Origin: Gemmatimonadota bacterium
GTDB lineage: Bacteria; Gemmatimonadota; Gemmatimonadetes; Longimicrobiales; Longimicrobiaceae
Assembly: GCA_019348475.1 (NCBI GenBank)
Contig: JAHWJJ010000033.1
Location: 1-16,439 of the forward strand
Direction: 5' to 3'
Length of the DNA stretch: 16,439 nt
Below are positions 1 through 7,990 of the stretch, piece after piece (within the stretch, counting starts at the first letter, position 1; the number at the start of each line of letters is the position of its first letter). The position numbers were made by a program, and so were the translations under genes. The notes beneath the pieces are model-generated. The model was not told the DNA's origin, ran no database searches, and saw only the letters and a list, made by a program, of their open reading frames with translations.

Positions 1-2
1 TC

Positions 3-482
3 TACGCCATCGGCGACGTGGCGGGGCCGCCGCTGCTGGCGCACAAGGGCTCGCACGAGGGCGTGGCGTGCGTGGAGGCGATCCACGGCGACAAGCACGC
101 GGGGATCGACTACGCCAACATCCCCAACTGCACCTACTGCCACCCCGAGGTCGCGTCCGTGGGGCTGACCGAGGAGCAGGCGCGCGAGAAGGGGCTGGAC
201 ATCGAGGTGGGCACCTTCCCGTGGACCGCCAACGGCCGCGCCCTCACCGCGGGGGAGACGGACGGGTTCGTGAAGGTGATCCGCGACAAGAAGTACAGCG
301 AGGTGGTGGGCGCCCACATCGTGGGCCCGCACGCCACGGAGCTGATCGCCGAGTTCGTAGTGGGCCGCCACCTGGAGACGACGATGGAGGAGATGGACCG
401 GGCCATGCACCCGCACCCCACCCTTTCCGAGGCCGTCGCCGAGGCAGCGCTGGCCAGCCTGGGCCACGCGCTGCACATCTAA
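3..482 (+). CDS. lpdA: Dihydrolipoamide dehydrogenase (E3), C-terminal fragment
   Basis: This is the last 159 codons of an FAD-dependent E3 subunit that reoxidises dihydrolipoamide in 2-oxoacid dehydrogenase complexes, using NAD+. The window edge cuts off the N-terminal FAD domain and the redox-active disulfide. Visible are the FAD-contacting YAIGDVAG at the left edge, followed by LLAHKGSHEG, typical of lipoamide dehydrogenases. The dimerisation domain then begins around YCHPEVASVGLTEEQA. The catalytic His-Glu pair is in HPHPTLSE (about residues 138 and 143 of the fragment), and the protein ends in the usual short tail. Glutathione and mercuric reductases share the fold, but KGSHEG and the ending favour E3. 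It ends at TAA just before a strong hairpin, so it is the last gene of its transcript. Confidence 0.95.
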   Translation, partial: YAIGDVAGPPLLAHKGSHEGVACVEAIHGDKHAGIDYANIPNCTYCHPEVASVGLTEEQAREKGLDIEVGTFPWTANGRALTAGETDGFVKVIRDKKYSEVVGAHIVGPHATELIAEFVVGRHLETTMEEMDRAMHPHPTLSEAVAEAALASLGHALHI

Positions 483-510
483 CTCTAGCGCGACGCACAG
501 GCGATGACGC

Positions 511-547
511 CGAGGCCGGCTCCGGAAGCACTCCGGAGCCGGCCTCG
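511..547 (+). terminator. Long GC-rich hairpin after lpdA
   Basis: A perfect 16-bp inverted repeat (511-526 with 532-547) encloses a 5-nt loop (agcac), 28 bases after the lpdA stop. No U-tract follows, so it is a strong hairpin terminator or 3'-end stabiliser rather than a textbook intrinsic terminator. Confidence 0.75.
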
Positions 548-1034
548 GTGCGTTGGTGCGCGCGCGAACGGCCTATGCCTCCGGTCCAGGCTGATAATCC
601 CGGCTATCAGAGGCAGAAGGGGGGGCAAGGTTCAACCGGTTGGCACCCGCACCACCATCCTCATCGCTCCTCCGCCGCCGGATCGCGGCGGGGCGGCGCG
701 TCTGTTTTCGAGGGGTACTCGCGCTCCACGGGCACCGGACGTGGGACGCCCGTGGGCGGGCCCTTGGCCCATCCGCGTCCCAGCCGCGCCCATCCAGCCC
801 CGGACAGCCCGGCCCGCACGCGCACAAGTAGCGCCGCCGCAACCGCTTGCCTCGTCGCGCGCAAACACCTCGCGCGGGGCATGGCCGTTGCCCCTCCACC
901 GGCTCCACACCCGGGCACCGGCGCCCGCTCACCCCGCGTGGACCAGGAAAACGGCCGGCCGCGGCCGTCCAATCCATGCCGGCGCGCCGTCCCCCCCGGG
1001 CCGGGCCGCGCGAGCGACGACCTTCCGCACCCAC
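548..1034. other. 487-bp intergenic stretch with no recognised gene
   Basis: This region between the lpdA terminator and the amidase ribosome binding site is GC-rich. It is open in several frames only because stops are rare at this composition. The translations are Arg/Pro/Ala-rich with no recognisable domain. No RNA gene, tandem repeat or clear promoter was seen, although the amidase promoter should lie here. Confidence 0.5.
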
Positions 1035-1045
1035 AGGAGGATGCG

Positions 1046-1834
1046 ATGGCGGATCCCAAGACGTACCACTTCAAGCTGCCGCCCTACCTGGGCGCCCCCC
1101 TGGCCGAGCCGCCGCACGCGTGGTATCCCGGGGTGCAGGCGGTGCAGGCCGCCACCACCAGCGACAGGAACGCGCACGGCGACGGCGAGGTGCGCGCGTT
1201 CGTCATCCACGCCACGGACGGGGTGAGCTCGAGCGGCGCCATGTCGGTGATGTTCGGCGGGCAGGGGAGCTGGCACTGGCTGATCCCCGACGAGAACGAG
1301 CCGGAGCACAAGCAGAAGATCTGGGCGTGCGCCCCGGAGAAGCGCGCGGCGTGGCACGTACGCAACAGCAAGTCGCACCCCGACGTGAACGGCGGCAAGC
1401 GCTACGTCAACTACTGGAGCCTGGGGGTGGAGATCGTCAACACGATGGACGCGGACCCGTTCTCCGACTGGCAGGTGCAGATGACGGCGGACCTGGTGCG
1501 CTACGCCTGGAGCAAGTACCCCAACCTGGTGGACGTGGTGAGCCACGCCAAGCTGGACCCGCAGCGCCGCAGCGACCCCGGCCGGGACTTTCCGTGGGAA
1601 AAGTTCCAGAACCTGGTGCTGGCGCCGCTCCCGCAGCCGCCGCTGGTTCCCGTGGCCGCCGCGGGGCTGCTGCGCATCGTGGGGCCCGACGGGGAGGAGA
1701 TCGACTGCGACCCGCACTTCGACGATGGCGTGACGGTGGCGCACGCGCGGCCGCTGGTGGAGGCGCTGGGGTTCACCGTTCACTACGAGGACGGGCCGCC
1801 GAAGACCATGCGCATCGCCCGCGGCGGCGGCTGA
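1046..1834 (+). CDS. N-acetylmuramoyl-L-alanine amidase (Amidase_2/PGRP family) with C-terminal stalk-like domain
   Basis: The 262-aa protein should cleave the amide bond between N-acetylmuramic acid and L-alanine in peptidoglycan or its fragments. The start is chosen for an AGGAGG (1035-1040) five bases before the ATG; the frame is open far upstream but without family similarity. Zinc ligands are visible as H55 (FVIHATDG), H167 (SHAKL) and D177 (SDPGRDF). The H-x9-D spacing equals that of AmpD, and E129 in SLGVEI fits the general-base position. Residues 208-258 (PDGEEID, then RPLVEALGFTVHYED) resemble the copper-amine-oxidase N-terminal or stalk domain found on wall-associated proteins. No signal peptide is seen, so the enzyme acts in the cytoplasm (muropeptide recycling) or leaves by another route. 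A phage-type endolysin is the alternative, but no phage genes are nearby. Confidence 0.88.
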   Translation: MADPKTYHFKLPPYLGAPLAEPPHAWYPGVQAVQAATTSDRNAHGDGEVRAFVIHATDGVSSSGAMSVMFGGQGSWHWLIPDENEPEHKQKIWACAPEKRAAWHVRNSKSHPDVNGGKRYVNYWSLGVEIVNTMDADPFSDWQVQMTADLVRYAWSKYPNLVDVVSHAKLDPQRRSDPGRDFPWEKFQNLVLAPLPQPPLVPVAAAGLLRIVGPDGEEIDCDPHFDDGVTVAHARPLVEALGFTVHYEDGPPKTMRIARGGG

Positions 1835-1869
1835 TCCCGCCCCTGCCGGGCCGGCGCGTTCGCAGAGGC

Positions 1870-1894
1870 GCGCGGCGCCTGGTCTGCGCCGCGC
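1870..1894 (+). terminator. GC-rich hairpin after the amidase gene
   Basis: A 9-bp GC stem (1870-1878 with 1886-1894) with a 7-nt loop lies 35 bases past the amidase stop. A second hairpin follows at 1947-1980 with an 11-bp stem (1947-1957 with 1970-1980) and a 12-nt loop. Neither has a U-tract. Together they probably isolate the amidase transcript from the next gene. Confidence 0.45.
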
Positions 1895-2059
1895 CGCGAA
1901 ACTTTGGGGCGTGCGCGGCGTACTCATCGCCGCGCATCCAGGCATCCCCGTCCCCCCGAAGCCCGCCCCGGGGGGACGGGCTCGCCGCATCCCGCGCACC
2001 CCCGGCGGCCGCATCCTCCCCGGGCGCCCGCGATCCACCGCATCTCCCCCCGGTTTCGA

Positions 2060-3244
2060 ATGCCGTCATCCACGCTCCACGCCCCCGCCCGTGCGCCCGC
2101 GCGCGGTGCCCCGGCTGCCCCGGCCGCGGCGGTGCCCTGGCACGTGTACGCGGTGCTGTTCGCGTCCACCAGCGTCATCATCGGCGTGCTGTGGGACATC
2201 TCGTGGCACCAGAGCATCGGGCGCGACACCTTCTGGTCGCCGCCGCACATGGCCATGTACCTGGGGGGGGTGGTGAGCGGCATCGCGTGCGGATGGCACG
2301 TGCTGCACACCAGCTTCGCGGGCTCGCCCGAGGAGCGGGCGGGGACGGTGAGCTTCTGGAAGTACTTTCACGGCTCGCTGGGCGCGTGGGTGTGCATCTG
2401 GGGCGCCATCGCCATGCTCACGTCGGCGCCGTTCGACGACTGGTGGCACAACGCCTACGGGCTCGACGTGAAGATCCTCAGCCCGCCGCACGCCGTGCTG
2501 GCGCTGGGGATCCTGGCGATCCAGGCGGGGGCCATGCTGATGGTGCTGGCGCTGCAGAACCGCCACGGCGACCGGCGCGCGTTCCGCTGGATGTTCGCCT
2601 ACGCGGCCGGGCTGGTGCTGATGAACCTGACGACGATGTCCAGCGAGTACACCTGGCGCGTGTACCAGCACGGCACGCTGTTCTACCAGGTGGTCGCGGG
2701 GCTGGTGCCGCTGGTGCTGGTGGCGCCGGCGGTGGCGGGGCGGCTGCGCTGGCCGGCGACGGCAGCCGCGAGCGCGTACATGGGCGTGCTGCTGGCGCTC
2801 ACCTTCATCCTCCCCCTCTTCCCGGCGGAGCCCGGGCTGGCGCCGGTGCGCAACCCGCTCACGCAGATGATGCCGCCGCAGTTCCCGCTGCTGCTCATCG
2901 TCCCCGCCGTGGCGGTGGACCTGGTGCTGCAGCGCTGGGGGGCGCGAAAGAAGGGATGGATGCTGGCGGCGGTGCTGGGCGTGGTGTTCGTCGCCGCGCT
3001 GTTTGCGGCGCAGTGGCCGTTCGCCGACGTGCTCAACTGGCTGGCGACCCGCGAAACCTTCATGAACCAGCACCTGCGGCCGTACATGAACGGGCCGGAC
3101 TCGTCGTTCGCGCGAGGCGAATACTTCAACGCGGCCTCCGGGGCGGCGCTGGCGCAGGGGCTGGGCATCGCCGTGGTGCTGGCGGTCCTTTCCGCGCGCG
3201 CCGGGCTGGGGTGGGGCAGCTTCATGGCGAGGGTAAAGCGATGA
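2060..3244 (+). CDS. Polytopic membrane protein with PmoC/AmoC-like copper-site motifs (putative, divergent)
   Basis: The 394-aa protein has about nine hydrophobic segments. Residues 46-63 read D46-x2-W-H50-Q-x3-R-D-T-x3-P-x-H63. AmoC/PmoC carry the same pattern (DASWHQ, then RDT, then TPSH), whose Asp, His and His bind the CuC copper. A second copy follows: D126-x3-H130-x13-H144, with WWH and SPPH. It has the Asn/His/His spacing of the CuD site, with Asp in place of Asn. The two copies are also similar to each other (DxxWHxxxGxD then SPPH), suggesting internal duplication. About 230 residues with further TM helices follow, making it longer than PmoC (about 260 aa). The next gene overlaps by ATGA. 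The start has no clear Shine-Dalgarno; it was chosen because the ATG precedes a short Ala/Pro N-terminus and the first TM (about 27-45). Function is unproven: a copper or other metal membrane enzyme or sensor is inferred. Confidence 0.7.
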   Translation: MPSSTLHAPARAPARGAPAAPAAAVPWHVYAVLFASTSVIIGVLWDISWHQSIGRDTFWSPPHMAMYLGGVVSGIACGWHVLHTSFAGSPEERAGTVSFWKYFHGSLGAWVCIWGAIAMLTSAPFDDWWHNAYGLDVKILSPPHAVLALGILAIQAGAMLMVLALQNRHGDRRAFRWMFAYAAGLVLMNLTTMSSEYTWRVYQHGTLFYQVVAGLVPLVLVAPAVAGRLRWPATAAASAYMGVLLALTFILPLFPAEPGLAPVRNPLTQMMPPQFPLLLIVPAVAVDLVLQRWGARKKGWMLAAVLGVVFVAALFAAQWPFADVLNWLATRETFMNQHLRPYMNGPDSSFARGEYFNAASGAALAQGLGIAVVLAVLSARAGLGWGSFMARVKR

Positions 3245-4746
3245 GCGCGGCGATCCTGGTCCGGCGGATGGGCCGGCGCCTGGCGGCCACGGCGGGCGCC
3301 GCGGCGGCGATGGTGCTGCTGTCGGCGCACGTGGGCAGCCCCAACGTCTTCTACGAGGGCGCCGCGGGCCCGTATCCCGTGCGGGTGGTCGTCCGCCCGC
3401 CGGGGGTGATCCCCGGGCTGGCGGAGATCTCCGTGCGCATTCCCCGCGGCGACGTGCACCGGGTGACGGTGCAGCCGGTGCGCTGGGACCTGGGGACGAA
3501 GGGCGCGCCGCGCCCGGACCCCGCGCTGCCGGTGCCGGGCGAGCCGCGGCTGTGGAGTGCGGAGTTGTGGTTCATGGACTTCGGCTCGTACAGCGTGCAC
3601 GTGGCGGTGGAGGGCGCGGCCGGCACGGGCACCGTGATCGTCCCGGTGCCCGCCGTGGCCACGCAGACGCTGGGGATGAAGCGCGGGATGGCGCTGGGGC
3701 TGGCGGGGCTGGGCGTGTTCCTCTTCGTGGGCGCGCTGACCATCGTGGGCGCGGCGGTGCGCGAGTCGGTGCTCCCCCCCGGCGAGGTGCCCGACGCGCG
3801 GCGGCGGCGCAGGTCGTGGATCGCGCGCGCCGTCGCCGTGCCGGTGCTGGCGCTGGCGCTGCTGGGCGGCAGCCGGTGGTGGGAGGCGGAAGACCGCGCC
3901 TACGCCGGCAACCTGTACCAGGCGCCGGAGACGGAGGCCACGGCTGCCGTGGAGGGGGGCCGGCGCGTGCTGAACCTCGCGATCACCGACAGCAGCTGGG
4001 GGCGCTTCTCTCCCCTGCTGCCGGACCACGGCAAGCTGATGCACATGTTCCTGATCCGGGAGCCGGCGATGGACGCGTTCGCGCACGTTCACCCGGTGCG
4101 GGCGGACGGCCGGAACTTCGGCCTGGCGCTGCCGGCGGAGCTCCCCGCGGGGACGTACCGCCTTTACGCGGACGTGGTGCACGAGAGCGGCTTTCCGCAG
4201 ACGCTGGTGGACACGGTTGTGATTCCCGCGGCGCCGGCCCGTTCGCCGGGGGCGGTGGACGGGGACGACTCGTGGCGCGTGGGCGGCGGCGAGGCCGGGA
4301 CGGCCGCGCGGCTGGAGGACGGGTCGACGATGACGTGGGAGCGCGACGCGCAACTCGCCGCCGGGCGCGAGACCACGCTGCGCTTTCGCGTGGCGGACCC
4401 GGCCGGCGCGCCCGCCGCGCTGCAGCCGTACATGGGAATGCTGAGCCACGCCGCCGTGGCCCGCGACGACGGCTCGGTGTTCGTGCACCTGCACCCGGCG
4501 GGGAGCGTCTCCGCCACGGCGCAGCAGCTGTTCGCGCAGCGCGAGCGCGGAGACACCACGCGCGCGGCGGACGGAAGCCTGGTGGTGCGCGCGCCGCAGG
4601 ACCACGCGATGCACGCGGCCGGCGCGCAGCCGGGCGTGGTCTCGTTCCCGTACGAGTTTCCGAAGCCCGGCCGCTACCGCATCTGGGTGCAGGTAAAGCG
4701 CGACGGCCGCGTGCTCACCGGCGCCTTCGACGCGGACGTGCGCTGA
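3241..4746 (+). CDS. Exported membrane-anchored protein with PmoB-like layout and duplicated His-x-His-Pro domains
   Basis: This 501-aa product is translationally coupled to the previous gene (ATGA overlap, GAGGG just upstream). Order of parts: signal sequence about 11-29 ending LLSA; a periplasmic beta-rich domain about 30-145 (PYPVRVVVRPPGVIPG); TM about 148-173; a basic loop (RRRRRS); TM about 193-210; a periplasmic region 215-501. That region has two similar units. The first holds H263, M267, H268, H282 and H284 (FAHVHP). The second holds M398, M400, H403, H416 and H418 (FVHLHP), plus H455 and H458. Cleavage after SA would leave H30 as the mature N-terminus, as His33 is in PmoB. Signal, beta domain, two TMs, beta domain is also PmoB's layout, but I see no clear sequence similarity, and the beta units also recall small YtkA/FixH-type domains. 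Binding of Cu or another metal is inferred from the His/Met content. Confidence 0.72.
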   Translation: MSAAILVRRMGRRLAATAGAAAAMVLLSAHVGSPNVFYEGAAGPYPVRVVVRPPGVIPGLAEISVRIPRGDVHRVTVQPVRWDLGTKGAPRPDPALPVPGEPRLWSAELWFMDFGSYSVHVAVEGAAGTGTVIVPVPAVATQTLGMKRGMALGLAGLGVFLFVGALTIVGAAVRESVLPPGEVPDARRRRRSWIARAVAVPVLALALLGGSRWWEAEDRAYAGNLYQAPETEATAAVEGGRRVLNLAITDSSWGRFSPLLPDHGKLMHMFLIREPAMDAFAHVHPVRADGRNFGLALPAELPAGTYRLYADVVHESGFPQTLVDTVVIPAAPARSPGAVDGDDSWRVGGGEAGTAARLEDGSTMTWERDAQLAAGRETTLRFRVADPAGAPAALQPYMGMLSHAAVARDDGSVFVHLHPAGSVSATAQQLFAQRERGDTTRAADGSLVVRAPQDHAMHAAGAQPGVVSFPYEFPKPGRYRIWVQVKRDGRVLTGAFDADVR

Positions 4747-4785
4747 CGGGCTCTACCGGAAGCCCCGGCACAAACCACTGGAATG

Positions 4786-4816
4786 GAGGGAGCGGAGAAC
4801 GGTTCTCCGCTCCCTC
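4786..4816 (+). terminator. Strong hairpin ending the PmoC/PmoB-like gene pair
   Basis: A nearly perfect palindrome has 15-bp arms (4786-4800 and 4802-4816) and starts 40 bases past the stop. The sequence after it is T-rich for this genome (tgtcctatgtggcctttt). It closes the two-gene unit. Confidence 0.75.
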
Positions 4817-5082
4817 TGTCCTATGTGGCCTTTTCCGCAGCAGGAGGACGCTCACGCTGATACTGGTGTGAACCGGTGGCTGCGCTGGAGCGAAGGTTCA
4901 TGTAAGCGCTTCCGGAGTCGACCAAGAACGGGAGAGACCGCACGGGCTCGCGACCCGCGCCGCGCCCATTCTCTCGATCGGCTCGAAATCGAGAGGGTGG
5001 AGGGAAATCCGGGTGCGCTGTCCTTCTACAGGGGTGGAACGTCGGCAGGAGCACGATTCACCCCTCTTGGAAGGAACCCCCA
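4817..5082 (+). other. Intergenic leader before the lipoprotein pair
   Basis: No gene is recognised. An 8-bp inverted repeat (4971-4978 with 4988-4995, 9-nt loop) could be an operator or a leader hairpin. The sequence is less GC-biased than its surroundings and should hold the promoter of the lipoprotein unit. A purine-rich aaggaa (from about 5070) precedes the ATG at 5083 as the ribosome binding site. Confidence 0.45.
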
Positions 5083-6648
5083 ATGTTCACGCCACGTTGC
5101 TCCGGATCCGGGCGCATCGGTGCCCTGGTCTGGCGCCCCCGCATGGCGGCGCCGCGCTGGCTGCCCGCCCTCGCCGCCGCAGCGCTGCTGTCCGGCTGCG
5201 CCACCATGGGCGGCCGTTCCTCCGTCCCCTGCACGTCCGGCGCGGCCCCCCGCATCGGCGTGCCGGCGCCGCAGTGCAGCGTCAGGGACTTCCAGTTCAA
5301 CGGGGCCACCCGCGAGCCGGCGCCGTACGCGTCGTTCCCGCAAGCCACGTCGATCCGCGTGGTGGTGACCGACGCAAATCCCTTCCTGTACGCCTACCAG
5401 ATCCAGGCGGAGGACCAGCGGGTGAACGAGGCGTCGATCACCGAGTTCTTCAATTTTGCGTTCGGCATCAGCTTTCCCAAGGCCGCGGGACGGGCAGGGG
5501 TTTCCGGTGCCGCTCCCCCGGCGGCCGCGGCAGACGACGCAGGTGTCGCAGACGACGCAGACGACGTATGCGCCGTCGACGCGATGGAATCCGCGTTCAT
5601 CTCGCGCGTGGAACGGGCGGCGCAGCAGCACGGCGCCATCGCCGCCGACTTCGCCCTCATCCAGCACATCTCGGAAGCGGCCGACGACTCGCTGAAGGTG
5701 CACTCCGCCGTGTACCTGCACCCCGAACGGCTCGCGCCCCAGGTGCAGGCGGCTGCGTTGGACGCCGTACGCATACACGACCACTTCGCCACCGACGTGG
5801 GAGACCTGCGCCGCGAGCTGGACGTGGCCATCCCCGCCTGGACGGCGACCGTGGCCGCGCTGAACGCCGACGCGAGGCACGTCGCGGACGCGAATGCCTG
5901 CCCGGAGGTAACCCAGGCAGTGAAGTCGGCGGCCCTGCTGGTGGCCGACACGGCCGCGTTCCGCTCCGGCCTGGCTTCGGTGGCGAGCAAGCTGGACGAG
6001 GCTGCCGCGGCGCGGCAGAGGCTCTTCACGACCGCCGAGGACCGCGGCCGCTTTTACTACACCACCCTCTTGAAGCGGTATGACACGCCTCACGACGTGA
6101 CGGTGACCGTTCGGAGAAAGACGCTCGCGCCCAAGGACACCTTTCACCACGTGGCGTCGCAGCGCCTGAACGTGGGGGGTCGGGCGCGCTTCTCGTTTTC
6201 CGCGGGGCTGGGATGGACGTCGCTGGGCACCACGACCTACGCGGTGTCGCGGCGGTTCGTCACCCCGGTTGCGGGAGCGAACGACACCGTGAACGCGGTG
6301 GTGGTCGCCAAGGAGAACTCCGACGCGCAGGTCTTCCCGATGGTGACGTTCAACACCCGCCTCACCCCGTCGCCCTGGCCGGCCAATCTGCACCTGGTGC
6401 TGGGCGTGGGGGTCTCGCGCGCCGACGCCAGGCCGCTCCCGGGGTACCTGGTGGGGCTGGGGCTCGACGGGCTGGGGCAGCGGCTGGTGGTAACGGGAGG
6501 CCTTTTTCTGGGCGAGGAGCACCGGCTGGGCGGCGGCCTGCGGGTAGGCGACCGCGTTCCCGGATCGGAGCAGACCGTACCCATGCAGCGGCGCATGGTC
6601 GGAAAGCTGGGCGTGGGGCTCACCTATCGTATCTTCAGTCCACTTTGA
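5083..6648 (+). CDS. Hypothetical lipoprotein with beta-barrel-like C-terminus
   Basis: The 521-aa protein belongs to no family I recognise. A lipobox LLSGC puts the lipidated Cys at residue 39. ATG 5083 has a ribosome binding site; an internal ATG at 5143 would give a more usual signal peptide (Cys 19) but lacks one. Cys50 and Cys65 lie soon after the lipid anchor. Residues 144-166 form an Ala/Asp low-complexity stretch encoded by repeated gcagacgac. Residues 170-330 look helical and Ala-rich (possible coiled-coil or periplasmic domain). From about 365 the sequence alternates polar and hydrophobic residues with Gly turns (FSFSAGLGWTSLG, LHLVLGVGVS, LVVTGGLFLGEEHRLGGGL, GKLGVGLTYRIF), like outer-membrane strands. 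The next lipoprotein gene starts 18 bp downstream, so the two probably form an operon and may act together at the envelope. Function is unknown. Confidence 0.8.
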   Translation: MFTPRCSGSGRIGALVWRPRMAAPRWLPALAAAALLSGCATMGGRSSVPCTSGAAPRIGVPAPQCSVRDFQFNGATREPAPYASFPQATSIRVVVTDANPFLYAYQIQAEDQRVNEASITEFFNFAFGISFPKAAGRAGVSGAAPPAAAADDAGVADDADDVCAVDAMESAFISRVERAAQQHGAIAADFALIQHISEAADDSLKVHSAVYLHPERLAPQVQAAALDAVRIHDHFATDVGDLRRELDVAIPAWTATVAALNADARHVADANACPEVTQAVKSAALLVADTAAFRSGLASVASKLDEAAAARQRLFTTAEDRGRFYYTTLLKRYDTPHDVTVTVRRKTLAPKDTFHHVASQRLNVGGRARFSFSAGLGWTSLGTTTYAVSRRFVTPVAGANDTVNAVVVAKENSDAQVFPMVTFNTRLTPSPWPANLHLVLGVGVSRADARPLPGYLVGLGLDGLGQRLVVTGGLFLGEEHRLGGGLRVGDRVPGSEQTVPMQRRMVGKLGVGLTYRIFSPL

Positions 6649-6666
6649 AAAAGAGCAGCGACAACC

Positions 6667-7977
6667 ATGAGCATCCTGCGGTTCCTCGCGACGGGCGCGC
6701 TGGCGTGGTCGCTGGTCGCGTGCGACCTGGGCTCGGCCACCGGCGTCGAGCCGGAGCCTGGGCCGGCGCTGGTTTCCCTGACGGTCGCCACGCCTTCGCT
6801 GCCGGCCGACGGGCGTGCAGTGACGGTGGTACGCGCGGTCATTCCCGCCGAGTCGCGCGTGCTCCCGCGGCAGGTGACCTTTTCCACCACCGCCGGTGCC
6901 TTTGCCCCCGGCACCGCCGACTCCATGAGAGCCACGGTGACCGCCGATGAGAACGGGGTGGCGGTGGCGCTGCTGCGCGCACCGGCAGCACCCACGCTTG
7001 CGCTGGTGCGGGCCCAGGCCGGCGGCACCACGCTGCAGGACTCCGCGCGCTTTACCCCCGCGCCCGCCGATCTGGCCCTGCTCACGCTGAGCGCCGACTC
7101 GGCGGCGGCCGACACGGTGACCACCATCCTGGTCCGCGCGGTCATCCCCCGCACCTCCACCCTGGCCCAGCGCAGCGTGACGTTCCGGACCACGCTGGGG
7201 CGCTTCGACGACGACGGCAGCGTGACCGTCGAGGCGGACTCCGCCGGCGTCGCCACGGCGCTGCTGCGCGCCCCCGGCGCACCGGGGCTGGCGCTGGTGA
7301 CCGCCGCGGCGGGGAACACGGTGCTGCAGGACACCATCCGCTTCTACCGCGCGCCGCCGGACCTGCTGGCGCTCACGCTCGCGGCCGACTCGCTTGCGGC
7401 GGACGGCGCCAGCACAATGCTGGTGCGGGCCACTGTGCGGCGCGGCACCGCCCGCACGCCCCGGAGCGTCACCTTCTCCGCCAGCAGCGGAACCTTCGGC
7501 GGAGGCACCAACGAGATCACGGTGCCGGTGGATTCGTCCGGGACGGCCACCGCGCTGCTGCGGGCGCCCGCCGATCCCACGCAGGCGGTCGTGCGGGCAA
7601 CGGCGGGGAACGCGTCGCTGGACACGGTGATCCGCTTCGTCCGCGCGCTCCCGGAGACGGTGGTGCTCTCCGCGGACAGCTTCCGGGTGCCCGCCGGCGC
7701 AGGGAGCACGCTCCGGGTGACGGCCGCCCTGCGGCGCTCCATCGGCACCGTCTCGCCCGGCGCCACGGTGCACTTTTCTGCGCTGCGCCCCGACGGCACG
7801 GCGATCGGCTGGTTCGCCGCCGAGACGGTGAGCAACACCTCGGGCGTGGTCACGGCCACGTTCACCCCCGGCGAGACGGATTACCGGGGCCCCGTGCGAA
7901 TCGTCGCCGCGATGCAGCGGCCGGGCGGGGGAATGGTGCAGGCGGAAATGACGATCATCATCGCTGATCCGTCGTAG
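6667..7977 (+). CDS. Lipoprotein with four tandem Ig-like (Big-type) repeats
   Basis: The 436-aa protein carries a short signal peptide with lipobox SLVAC (Cys19), then an acidic/Pro linker. Four related units of about 95 residues follow: about 34-132, 135-229, 231-327 and 330-432. Units 1-3 share L-x(1-2)-L-[ST]-x-D/P-S-L-A-A-D, then R-x-V-T-F-[RS]-T/A, then D-S-x-G-x-A-T-A-L-L-R-A-P, then A-G-x-T-x-L-Q-D-T-x-R-F. The fourth is more diverged. Such repeats resemble bacterial Ig-like group 1 (invasin/intimin-type) folds that act as spacers or adhesion modules at the cell surface. It lies 18 bp after another lipoprotein gene, with only a weak ribosome binding site (aaaaagag), which suggests coupling. 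A surface structural or adhesion role is inferred; no ligand can be named. Confidence 0.85.
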   Translation: MSILRFLATGALAWSLVACDLGSATGVEPEPGPALVSLTVATPSLPADGRAVTVVRAVIPAESRVLPRQVTFSTTAGAFAPGTADSMRATVTADENGVAVALLRAPAAPTLALVRAQAGGTTLQDSARFTPAPADLALLTLSADSAAADTVTTILVRAVIPRTSTLAQRSVTFRTTLGRFDDDGSVTVEADSAGVATALLRAPGAPGLALVTAAAGNTVLQDTIRFYRAPPDLLALTLAADSLAADGASTMLVRATVRRGTARTPRSVTFSASSGTFGGGTNEITVPVDSSGTATALLRAPADPTQAVVRATAGNASLDTVIRFVRALPETVVLSADSFRVPAGAGSTLRVTAALRRSIGTVSPGATVHFSALRPDGTAIGWFAAETVSNTSGVVTATFTPGETDYRGPVRIVAAMQRPGGGMVQAEMTIIIADPS

Positions 7978-7990
7978 CACCCGCACAGCG

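Noticed and set aside
548..1034. Possible small gene in the long gap before the amidase
   Set aside because: Translations in all frames are low-complexity Arg/Pro/Ala, with no start plus ribosome binding site and no domain.
847..3240. Upstream extension of the PmoB-like frame across two other genes
   Set aside because: It is an open frame only because stops are rare; the real start is the ATGA overlap at 3241 with a signal sequence.
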